Source: Trogon surrucura
Lineage: Eukaryota; Chordata; Aves; Trogoniformes; Trogonidae
Reading direction: 5' to 3'
Length of the DNA: 64,000 nt
Assembly (NCBI GenBank): GCA_020746105.1
Contig: CM036658.1
Coordinates: 15,732,689-15,796,688 of the forward strand
Both the position numbers and the translations under genes were made by a program. Shown piece by piece: positions 41,491-51,179 of the stretch. Under the pieces are notes generated by a model that worked only from the letters and a program-made list of their open reading frames with translations, made no database searches and was not told where the DNA came from. Numbering within the stretch: position 1 is the stretch's first letter; the number at the start of each line of letters is the position of its first letter.

Positions 41491-42105
41491 AACAAGAAGC
41501 GTGGCCAGCTGGTCAAGAGAGGTGATTCTGACCCTCTACTCTGCTCTGGCAAGACCCGCTGCAGTCCTGTCTCCAGCTCTGGAGCCCCCAACACAAGGAC
41601 ATGGACCTGTTAAAGCCGATCCAGAGGAGGGCCACAAAAATGACCAGGGACTGGAGCATCTCCCTTACATGGACAGGTTGAGAGAGTTGAGGCTGTTCAG
41701 CCTGGAGAAGAGAAGGCTCCAGGAAGACCTTGTAGCAGCTTTCCAGTACTTATTAGGGAACCTGTAAAAAAGATGGAAGCAATGTTTTCAGCAAGGCCTG
41801 TTTTGACAGGGGCAATGCAATGGTTTTAAACTAAAAGAGGGTATATTTAGACTGGATCTAAGGTAGAAATTTTTTACAATGAGGGTGTTGAAACACTGGA
41901 AGAGGTTGCCAAGAGAGGTGGTGTAAGCCCAGGCCTGGAAATACTCAAGGTCAGGCTTGATGGGGCTCTGAGCAACCCGATCTGGTTAAACATGTCCCTG
42001 TTCACTGGGGGAGGCGGGGCGGGGGGGGGGGGGGGGGGGGTGTTGGACTAGATGACCTTTGAAGGTTCCTTACAACTCAGCACATTTTATGTATCTATAA
42101 CCCTA
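41491..42105 (+). mobile_element. CR1 LINE, old 3' fragment with G-run
   Basis: About 0.6 kb of CR1. It covers the end of ORF2 (a segment encoding [20 protein letters not shown] near 41690-41750), then GGCTTTGATGGGGCTCTGAGCAACC-type sequence, then TTGGACTAGATGACCTTTGAAGG. The terminal 8-bp repeats have decayed to CACATTTTATGTATCTATAACC. Several frameshifts break the coding part. This is one of the older CR1 layers here. The G-rich block that precedes TTGGACTAGATGACC in this kind of CR1 has grown into an uninterrupted run of 20 G at 42021-42040. Confidence 0.88.
42007..42040 (+). repeat. Poly-G tract, G20 plus flanking G-runs
   Basis: GGGGG, then GGCGGGGC, then 20 consecutive G residues, all inside the CR1 fragment 41491-42105. 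Four or more G-runs lie close together, so the strand could form a G-quadruplex. A homopolymer of this length is also prone to sequencing and assembly length errors. Confidence 0.9.
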
Positions 42106-45100
42106 TGAACTCTGAAGCCCTCCAGTCATCTTGTTTAGACGTATTTTCCTTCTCTTTCAGATTTAGTTGGCAGAATCACACAAGATACAGACTCATTTAG
42201 CATCACAAGGATCTTCCTATGATCCTCACATGATCTATAAGAAAAGAGGCTTGCTTCCTAAATGCTCTCAGTCACTGCCTACCTCTCCCACCTGCACATC
42301 TAGACATTCGGCTCAGACAGCAGAAATTGAATCTCTGGAGTTACCTTAAGCCAGTTCTCTACTTTTCGGGTGCCTTAATCAGGAAGGTAGATTCTGGTAC
42401 CAAGTCTACTTAGGGAGTCATTACCTTTTTTTAATAGGATGTACTGAGTCAAGATGTACTGAATCATGCAATGTGGAAATTAAAGGAGAGAGGTTTTTCA
42501 TAAGAATATTACCTCATTTGTTGCATAAGCTGGAAGGTATGTGGTGAATAAAATATGCAGGGCATTGCAGGAACCGAAAAATACATAGCAGCAGAGGCAG
42601 TTAAATGCTTCCTTGGAAGAAGATGAATTCTCTCTTTCTTCTGCTGTTAAGATTCCTAAGTAAGTAACTTAAACCATCTTTTCCATATGTAGTAACTGTA
42701 TTGTCATATTTGAAGTATCCACTGATACTCTGATTTTGCTATTGCCAATTTCCTTTTCCTCCTATTAACGCTGCTTTCACTCACTGTGCTGAAGCCACGG
42801 CACTGGCATCAGTCTGCCTTTCAGTGCTCAAAGTCATGACCTGCTAAAGCTGTGCAAATACATCCTTTTGAACTGCCTTAATGTGTTCACAAAATGTTTG
42901 CATGTACACCCTGACTTTCTCAAACATATTCATTATGTGAAATTACTCATTCTCCCTCCCCCAGACCAAATACGAAATCGGTGTACCACATGGCTACTCC
43001 CAAATGTAATTATAAGCATAGCTCCAGTCTGCAAAACATTCCTAAGACCCAAACTACACCAGACTCAGGACACACACAGTGTTTTTAACTCGTTCTAGAG
43101 ATAGTTTTGTAAACAGGTTCCTGATAGAGCTGGCATATGTTAGCTCAGGCAGGGTTTGTTTTCCTGCTATTTCACTGGCAAACTACATTTTTTTCTTTTC
43201 CACAACCCAAGAATCTCCACTGTGGGCAACAGGAACAATTGGCACCCCTTGTTAGGTCAGGGACCCAGAGCCAGACCTACAGGAACTCCGCTGAGGAAAA
43301 GAACAAGGAAACTGCAATAAGGAACAGTAAGAACCTAGTGAGCTGTTTCCAGATGAAAGCAATGGCACCCTTCTCCTCCTGGCTGATTTACACTGGGATC
43401 AGACGGTAACAACCACAAAGCTACTTCCTCAGCTAGGAGCCCGTTATCATTTCCCTGCAGCCTGTCCCTCCCTGCAACCATGCAGGAACCTGCACACAGC
43501 AGCTGTACAAATGCTACTCTACCATGATCTTAATGCCCCAAAGCCTCCTTCATTTTCAAAGCCAAACAAAATCTTAATCACAGATCTCCAAGAAGATAAA
43601 ACAGATCTCTTTAATACCTGAAGGCATATCCTCATACTTTTTATAATATAAGGCATATCCTTATATTTCTCATATCTCTTTAATATTTGAAAGCATATAT
43701 TTACCTTCAAATATAAGACAAATTTTTCCATTTGAACTTGTTTGGATTTTATTTTTAAATTACACAGACATCTTCATGACAAATACTCTATACACAGGCC
43801 CCTAGGGCACTAAATTGCAGTATTTATGGTTTAGGTGACATTTCCTAGTAAAATACACTAAATTTGCACAGGAAGCTACAGAGTGACATAGATCTTACTC
43901 CAAGACATCTTCTTGCAGCTCAGTTCAATCGCAGGTAACAAATGTATTTCCACAAGTCCACTTGGCATACACATGAATAAAACATGCACTTCTATGGAGC
44001 TTCCCATTTGATGCATCATCACCACCTTATAGATGAGAAACACGATTTCCTGATTACTTCAGGTAAACGATGACAGCTTTGTACTTTGGAATCAACTCTG
44101 CCATTCAGTCATCTACCTGTACAGATGCACTGCTGTGAGACTCTTATCAAAGAAGGTAAATGAGAAATCTTACCTAACTCAGCCAAATTCTGCCCTTGAC
44201 AGTACCTGCTGATTCAGACCATGACTGACAAACTAGTAGTGCTTAAGTGAAGCCTCTCTCTTATGCCTTAATAACCTTGTTGTTTTCAGCTGATATTTAA
44301 CACCTTCCAGTCTTCAGATTGAAAAGTTACCAGCCCCTCCCTTCTGTCCTGAACAAAGGTTAGTTTTACCTGTGTAACTTAAGACATATTTTTTTCTCCT
44401 ATTCTTGATGACATCCAGTATTAGCACTACACAATCTATTATACAACATTGGCAGAGTTTCCCTATTATGTAATGCCAATTAATTTTTGGTGCAGTTTAC
44501 GTCACTTTTCTCTTTTTGCTGTGGACATAGGACTAGTCCCTTTATACAGTGGATTTTTTTACATATTGATGACCGTATTCTTTGTTCCACCAAATCTTCT
44601 GTTCTTTAGCAAAGTAACAGTTTGCCTCTCTAAGCAGAAGAATATTAATCTGTAAAGAAAATCAATATTGATTCTACTAATAAAAGATCTTAATTTATGC
44701 CTTATTTATTAACATCAACAAGAGGGGGAAGATCGTCCTTCTCTTAAGTTAACTTCCTTTAGCTGTACATAGAATCATAGACTATAATTCAATTGTAGCC
44801 ATAATTAAGTTTATTTCTTTTATTTTCTTAGTTGAGATGATTTTTTTAAAAGCTGCTCCAATTGACTATCCTAAATTTCAGTTTTTATCTTAAGTATCAT
44901 TGGGTATAGTCAAGTTTTGGCAGTATAGATTCAGGATGAGAAAAACAGCTAGAGAACACATTTATCTTACTTAACATTAGCTGCCTGTAAAGATCAAGGC
45001 TGTTACTACTACTATATATGTTAAATACTGAGGTCCCTGTTCCAGGTAGTTAAGTCAGACTTCCCAGTTAAGTTTCTACATAGCTTCCACTCACAATAAG

Positions 45101-45708
45101 CGCATAATGGTTAACACAGAGACAGAGCAAAGCCTTCAGCAGCTTCCCATGACCTAAAGTAGAAGCTGCTCCAGATCAAATTTAAGCTTATTTTCCAGTG
45201 GGCAGTCATCCAGACCACAAAAGCTACCACCATTCACAGACTGCTGCTGTGCAGCTTCACTGTCCAAGGTTTTAAAACTTCATAAAGTTTACCCATCACG
45301 TAAAACAATTTTTGCAGTATAATCAAGGCAAACCCCTATACTAATACAGCATTACATTTGAGATTTCAGAGCATACAAAAAAATCAAAGATTAGGGCTAA
45401 AGTTTCTAGAGTAACATGAAGCCCTGGCCTCTTTGTGTTATCTGCTATGATAAGGTACTACTTCATACGATCCCGTACCACTGAGAAATGTGACAGATTA
45501 TCTGGCAAATGAGCTATGACATTGCTAACCTTATAACCACTCCTCCAAGCTGTAAAGAATAATTCTCATTTGGAAATTTTATTATAGCCAGCATTTCAGA
45601 AGTAAAAGGATAACTTGCCAATGTGCAGAGATTCCTTACTCCACAGATTCTGTATTGCGTATTCTCAAGAGCTGACAAAGTGAACCTCTCCCTTCTCTCC
45701 CTTCCCTT
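42106..45708. other. Intergenic DNA, nothing recognised
   Basis: About 3.6 kb of AT-rich DNA. The only structure I see is an imperfect duplication around 43605-43705, in which ATCTCTTTAATA followed by TGAA(A/G)GCATAT occurs twice, 69 bases apart. Open frames are short and resemble no known family. Confidence 0.45.
43605..43705 (+). repeat. Imperfect duplication, about 69-bp period
   Basis: The segments starting at 43605 and 43674 share ATCTCTTTAATA, then TGAARGCATAT. A further AGGCATATCC lies between them at 43651. It is an old, decayed local duplication. Confidence 0.55.
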
Positions 45709-46026
45709 TCACTCTCTAGAACTCCCTGAAGGGAGGTTGTAGTCAGGTGGGGGTCGGGCTCTTCTCCTGGGCAACGAGCAACAGGACGAGAGAGCACGGC
45801 CTGAAACTGCGTCAGGGGAGGTTTAGGTTGGATCCAGGAATCCCTTCCTCACGGAGAGGGTGCTCAGGCACTGGGATGCACTGCCCAGGGAAGTGGTGGA
45901 GTCACCGTCCCTGGAGGTGTTTAAGGAGAGGCTGGATGTGGCACTTAGTGCCATGGTGTCGAGTCACAGGCTGGACTTGATGATCTCAGAGGTCTTTTAC
46001 AGCCTCAACAATTCTGTGATTCTGAA
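45709..46026 (+). mobile_element. CR1 LINE, 3' fragment (same subfamily as copy C)
   Basis: About 320 bp with the 3' end of ORF2 and the 3' UTR: GAGTCACCGTCCCTGGAGGTG, then GGCTGGATGTGGCACTTAG, then GGCTGGACTTGATGATCTCAGAGG, ending in AATTCTGTGATTCTG. It matches the end of copy C (30115-31800) closely over its length, with a few substitutions and small indels. Confidence 0.92.
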
Positions 46027-47023
46027 ATACTGGTAGTATAGTAAGTATTGGAATAAAAATGAGATCCAGCAGTTTGTTGTTTTTTTTTTTTAATTTGTCC
46101 CCCAAGTACACCTTGGAAAGCATTTATTATGTACCAAGAGATGTATAGATTTATCTATGTTTTGTATCTAAAATGCTAAATAGAATCTGAGGTCACATTC
46201 GTCACCATCTTAGGAGGAAGAAGGAATGTGTTGTTACAGAAATAGATGAACAGGGTGCAGCCTGAATATGTTGACAACTGGGTAAAAAACATTATTAACT
46301 ATCATTCTATTTGATAAAGCTTGCGTTTGATACATGCATCAGAGAGAGGAGTTAGGGTTGAAGCTGATCCCAGTTTTAAACATCTTTACCCTGAAAGCTT
46401 GGGACTGCAACCCTACTAGTGAACTGCTGGGCAGAACTAACATTTAAAAAGCCCAACATAAAAATTATTTGCCCTGAAAGCTATGAGTGCAAAGTAACAG
46501 TAAACAAATTTGATATTGTGAGAAGTGCTATGATCATAAACAGGCCCATTCTGATTCTGGTGTTGAGGATGAAGTCAAATGTGGAAGACACATGAAAATA
46601 CATTTGCTTTGACTGAAACACATCAGCCAGAACATGAACACAGCAGCAGCCATGCCAAAGCCTCCACAGATGAAAACACAGTAACTTGGTGCAACAGACA
46701 GAAATCTGCCTTGGTAGCAGAGGTGGCATCAAGCAGAGACTGGTACCAGTGCTTTCATCAAGCACAAGACTGCGTATAAACAGGTCTAAAGGGCAATGGA
46801 GTTAAACAGTCAGATATCTTAAGGAACACAGATTCTCTGTGCATGCAAAGGCAAAGGGGTGCGTGGGGCACACAACCAACATACTTGGGTCATTTATTCC
46901 TTGAATTACTCATCACCTGCATTGATAAGGTAAGGCAGTGACTTGAGAGAACAGTCTGACTTGAAACTGAGTGATTGACTTATCACTACAAGTTGTCCAG
47001 GTGGCAATTTTGAGGAGTAATTC
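46027..47023. other. Intergenic DNA, nothing recognised
   Basis: About 1 kb of unique-looking DNA with a T-run near 46078-46092. No gene or repeat was recognised. Confidence 0.45.
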
Positions 47024-47120
47024 TTCCCCCCTGCTTGGCTCTAGTGAGACTCATCCGCAGTACTGCATCCAGGTACAAAAAAGACACAGACTTGTTAGAG
47101 TGGGTCTAGACTGTTTAGTC
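47024..47120 (+). mobile_element. CR1 LINE, very old internal fragment
   Basis: A degraded stretch corresponding to the CR1 ORF2 region that encodes VRPHLQYC. It shows AGTGAGACTCATCCGCAGTACTGCATCCAG, with a gap, then AAAGACACAGACTTGTTAGAGTG. The match is recognisable but strongly diverged and lacks a 3' end. Confidence 0.6.
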
Positions 47121-47179
47121 TAAATTGGTGTACTTCAAATGTGGTAAGCAAAACTCTGGGTGAAGTGTCCCAACTACAA

Positions 47180-47400
47180 TCACAGAACAGTAGGCATTGC
47201 AAGGGACCTTTGAAGATCATCTAGTCCAACCCCCCTGCCAGAGCAGGACCACCCAGAGTAGGTCACACAGGAACGCGTCCAGCTGGGTTTTGAATGTCTC
47301 CAGAGAAGGAGACTCCACAGTCTCTCTGGGCAGCCTCTTCCAGTGCTCTGTCACCCTCACAGTAAAGAAGTATTTCCTTACGTTTATGTTGTTCCTGCTG
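47180..47400 (-). mobile_element. CR1 LINE, 3' fragment
   Basis: On the plus strand it begins with a decayed CACAGAACAG repeat end, then AAGGGACCTTTGAAGATCATC and CCAGAGCAGGACCACCC. It continues through GTCTCCAGAGAAGGAGACTCC to the ORF2 end, which on the minus strand encodes [39 protein letters not shown] split over a short open frame. The type is close to the copy at 48195-49420. Confidence 0.92.
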
Positions 47401-48194
47401 CACAAACAACTAAATATCATATTGGGGCAAACTGATGCATCACAGCTACAATTACGCAAACATAGTATGACCGACAAACATTTTGGCTATCAGCAGAAGC
47501 TGAACTGAAGCGGCAATACACTGAACAGCAATATCCAGTCTTATAACAGCAGACTAACTCAATGGAAGACTCCAGTTAATTTCCTCAAAAAATTACCTCA
47601 TTGTGATTTTGAGTGTGCACACCCAGCTAAAACACCCAAAAACACAGCCGCACAAATGCCCACAAAACTGCTCATACTAAATATTCATGGTTCAAATAAT
47701 TAAAGAAATAATAATCAATCGGCAGTCTGCACGTGCAATTGCATAGTATTTTCTAAGTGGACACACAATACAATAATGTGTTTGAATTTTTTTTCAGAAC
47801 ACAATGCTCGCAAAGAAACGTTTAATTTCTTAAGCTGAGCAAGAAATACCAGTTTTCCTACTATAATTTTTTTTCCTATCAGATATTCAATTGTATGAAA
47901 TAAATAGAGATGACAGTGAGTCTGCATTACTGAGTGGCGTCAGATTCCCCCTCAAAATCACTCGGAAGCAGTATTTTTTTCATTTAAAAACACTATTCCC
48001 CTCTCCTCTTTCCTTGCCTAGAAAGTAACACTAATGTATCATCCAGACCACATTATCTCACAAAGACACAAACAGAAGTGTACAAAATAAAAAATGGGAT
48101 ATAAAAGTGTAATGAAAGATGAAACACCTAGCACCATTTAACATGCACTGAAACGCCCTGCACTGAAAAGAAGCAAACAATCAAAAACTGGTGA
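47401..48194. other. Intergenic DNA between two minus-strand CR1 pieces
   Basis: About 0.8 kb, AT-rich, with no recognised gene or repeat. Confidence 0.45.
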
Positions 48195-49420
48195 TTCACA
48201 GAATCACAGAATGTCAGGGGTTGGAAGGGACCTCAAAGATCATCTAGTCCAGCCCTCCTGCAGAGTAGGATCACCTACAGTAGGTCACACAGGAACGCGT
48301 TCAGGTGGGTTTTGAATGTCTCCAGCAAAGGAGACTCCACAACCTCCCTGGGCAGCCTGTGCCAGTGCTCTGTCACCCTCACTGTGAAAAAGATTTTCCT
48401 AATGTTTTTGTGGAACCTCCTGTGTTCCAGCTTGTACCCATTGCCACTTGTACCGTCATAGGACATAACTGAAAAGAGCGTGGCTCTGTCCTCCTGACAC
48501 TCTCCCTTGACATATTTACAAACATTAATGAGGTCACTCCTCAGCCTCCTCTTCTCCAAGCTAAAGAGACCCAGCTCCTTCAGCCTTTCCTCAGAAGGGA
48601 GATGTTCCACTTCACTGTATCTGTGGCTCTGTGCTGGACTCTCTCAAGCAGTTCCCTGTCTCCCTTGAGCTGAGGGGCCCAGAACTGCACACAATATTCC
48701 AGATGTGGCCTCACCAGGGCAGAGTAGAGGGGCAGGAGGACCTCTCTTGACCTACTTGCTACTCCCCTTCTAATACACCCCAGGATGCCATTGGCCTTCT
48801 TGGCCACAAGGGCACATTGCTGGCTCATGGGCATCCTGCTGTCCACTAGAACCCCCAGGTCCCTTTCTCCTACACTTCTCTCCAACAGGTCAGTCCCCAA
48901 CCTGTACTGGCACATGGGGTTATTCTTTCCCAAGTGCAAAACTCTACACTTGCCCTTGTTGAACCGCGTAAGGTTTCTCCCCCCCCAGCCCTCCAGCCTG
49001 TCCAGGTATCTCTGAATGGCAGCACAGCCTTCTGGTGTGTCAGCCACTCCTCCCAGTTTCATGTCCTCAGCAAACTTGCTGACAGCACTCTCTAATTCCT
49101 TGTCCAGGTCATTGATGAATGTTGAAAAGCACTGGCACCAGCACTGACCCCCGAGGGCCCCCACTGGACACAGGCCTCCAACTAGACTCTGCTCCATTGA
49201 CGACAACTCTTTGGCTTCTTCCATTCAACCAATTACTGACCCACCTCACTACTTGGTCATCCAGACCACACTTCCTCAGTTTACCTATGAGGATGCTGTG
49301 GGAGACGGTGTCAAAGGCCTTGCTGATATCCAGACAGACCACATCCACTGCACGGCCACCATCCATCCACCTGGTTATGTCCTCATAAAAGGCTGTCACA
49401 TCAATCAGGCTGAGAAACTC
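48195..49420 (-). mobile_element. CR1 LINE copy D, 5' truncated, middle age
   Basis: About 1.2 kb in minus orientation. The 3' end (CAGAATCACAGAATG on the plus strand) is at the left, and the 5' truncation lies near 49420 in the stretch encoding [23 protein letters not shown]2 is broken into about three open pieces (49109-49399, 48580-49224 and 48275-48610). Reverse transcriptase block A reads [12 protein letters not shown], block B is altered ([11 protein letters not shown]), and block C reads KFAEDMKL, so one catalytic Asp is changed. It is clearly related to copies A and B, with more differences. It begins about 570 bp downstream of the ERCC6L2 stop codon and has the same orientation as the gene, so a long 3' UTR would run into it. 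Confidence 0.94.
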
Positions 49421-49988
49421 ACTACCACAGGATACTGAAGATAACTAGAAGCTCTACAGCTTCAAAGAGAGAGTCAGCAAAAGTACAGGGAATAAAAAAC
49501 AAGTTAAAAAAATCCATCAAAGTCTATCAGACACATTAGATTATCTCATCAAGTCCTTAGGTGTCTAGTAGCTAAAAAAATACATGGAATATCGTTGTCA
49601 AATCCTGTTAATATCATTAGATACTGCAGAGATGACTGAGGGTGTCCAATTGTAAGTAAAGGGGAAAACCACGTGGTACAGCTACTGTGTCTAGGCATAT
49701 AATCAGTTCAAGAAAGCACACTCAGAACATCTAAAAAAACCTTTAATTTAAAATTAATATATTACCACTTACAATATGTAGTACATAGGTACCATTATAC
49801 ACATATGCACCACACATTACATAATTACATATATATTCACATCTATAAAATGTAAACTTACATAATAATGAATTCATCACTTTGCCTTGAATTTCAAGAA
49901 TTTATCACATTTTGCTGTATACTGCTGAAGTTGTGGGTATTTTAATGGTCAACTACAGTTATTATAGTGCAACTCACATAGAAAATTT
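49421..49988 (-). other. ERCC6L2: ERCC6L2 3' UTR / immediate 3' flank
   Basis: Very AT-rich DNA directly downstream of the ERCC6L2 stop codon. No canonical AATAAA is visible on the minus strand. The variant ATTAAA occurs at 49941-49946 (about 43 bases past the stop) and at 49742-49747. No clear GU-rich downstream element is evident, so I cannot place the cleavage site. Confidence 0.4.
49742..49747 (-). promoter_or_regulatory. Possible ATTAAA poly(A) signal
   Basis: TTTAAT on the plus strand reads ATTAAA on the gene strand, about 240 bases past the ERCC6L2 stop. It is the second most common vertebrate signal, but the surroundings are AT-rich, so a chance match is likely. Confidence 0.25.
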
Positions 49989-50949
49989 TCATTTTACTAC
50001 ATTACAAGATGTAGCAGTGGATGGTTCATCCGAATCATCTGGACTGTATTTCTTCCATAGAAAACTTTCATTTTTTTTCCAGAGAGAACTTTCATAAACT
50101 TCTCTGTCTTGCCTCACAGGTGGATGAGGTGGTCTTTCACATAGCTTCTCTATGACTGCTATGTCAGTGAGCTTCCTGAGGCTCTCCTCATTTTGCTCAT
50201 TCAGTATGTCCCAGAAATCTTTTGGTCTCTCCTTAGTTTTTTCTACTTGCCCTGAAGGGAATCTCCTTGGTGATTCTATAGGCACATTTCCATCATTTCT
50301 GAAGAGATCACTGAGAATAGAGGTATCTCCAAGTAAGTCCACAAAAGACTTTTTCTTACAAGTCTGAGCTTTTCTCTCCACATTTTCTGACTGAGACAGG
50401 GATCTTTTCCTTGGCAGCCGTGCTCCCTCTGAGTCCTGCTGTCCCTCACAACTTTTTGCAGGCAGCACCTCAATTATTTCTGATTTACTGCTTAATGAGC
50501 CAGTTGCCATAAAATCCTTGAATGCCTGACTGTTTCTCCTTTCGGTATGTTGAGTAGCAACAGTGGGTGATTGTTTACATTTTGCATCAACACAGACATC
50601 TTGCAAGTCCGAGTCATTGTGAAGCTGCTCTATTCCTTTATGGCTCTGTGTTTCTGTAGTTTCACTCAGCACTCCTTTAGCTGATGAAGATCTAGACTTA
50701 GTTCTTCCAAAATTAACAATGGACTTTCTTCTTCTGGGGTGTGCTGTATCCAATTCTCTTTCTTTACAGTCATATGAAGCTTCAGCTGGTATTTCAGCTG
50801 GGAAAAAAGACTCCATCTCTGGATGCTTGAAAATATAGAATTCCTTCAACATCTTCTGCCTTATTTCTGAAGTAGCTTTTGCAATATATTCTGCAAGTTC
50901 TTCCACTGATCCCATATTGAAGTGGGATACCATTTCTTTGAATTGTCTC
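49989..50949 (-). CDS. ERCC6L2: ERCC6L2 terminal coding exon
   Basis: This is the last coding exon of ERCC6L2, a SNF2-family DNA-dependent ATPase acting in nuclear DNA repair (non-homologous end joining, transcription-linked damage); in humans biallelic loss causes bone-marrow failure. The exon has one base completing a split Arg codon, 319 full codons and TGA at 49989-49991. Residues 1-49 (QFKEMVSHFNMGSVEELAEY to HPEMESFF) match human ERCC6L2 as I remember it, a helical segment probably belonging to the HEBO domain. Residues 50-204 are Ser/Lys-rich and probably disordered. LLGDTSILSDLF (205-216), RPKDFWDILNEQNEESL (241-257) with LTDIAVIEKLC (260-270), and SLWKKNESFLWKK (288-300) are the other conserved blocks. 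The length is close to the human C-terminus. The ATPase domains must lie upstream, outside the window. The frame is intact, with no sign of decay. Confidence 0.95.
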
Positions 50950-50983
50950 CTGTAATTACAAAGAAGGAGAAATGTGTTAATAC
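50950..50983 (-). promoter_or_regulatory. ERCC6L2: Splice acceptor of the ERCC6L2 terminal exon
   Basis: On the minus strand the intron ends TTGTAATTACAG, with AG at 50951-50950. Before it lie a pyrimidine-rich tract (about 50961-50972, TCTCCTTCTT) and a good branch-point candidate TATTAAC at 50976-50982, about 26 bases from the AG. The exon starts with the third base of a codon (phase 2), and the following AGA CAA TTC reads into the conserved RQF of the protein. That fixes this acceptor rather than the upstream in-frame ATG at 51005. Confidence 0.9.
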
Positions 50984-51179
50984 TGACACCTTTAACTAGC
51001 AGCAAAATCAGCTTTCAATTAATTCAATTTACCTACTTCACATATGCCAGAAAGTAATCACTAATAGTAACTTCCTTATTATGAACATTGTTTTTATTAG
51101 CAAACAGAAGAAAGAATAATGACCTCAGAAGAACTGAAGTGACTTCTGAACCCAGTGTGATTTCCTCAGCCTTATGATT

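Noticed and set aside
44767-44785. ACATAGAATCATAGAC as a CR1 3' terminus
   Set aside because: Two short units only, with no CR1 3' UTR next to them.
51005-51005. ATG at 51005 as the start of a 338-codon single-exon gene
   Set aside because: The first 19 codons are intron: a good acceptor lies at 50950-50951 and homology to ERCC6L2 begins right after it.
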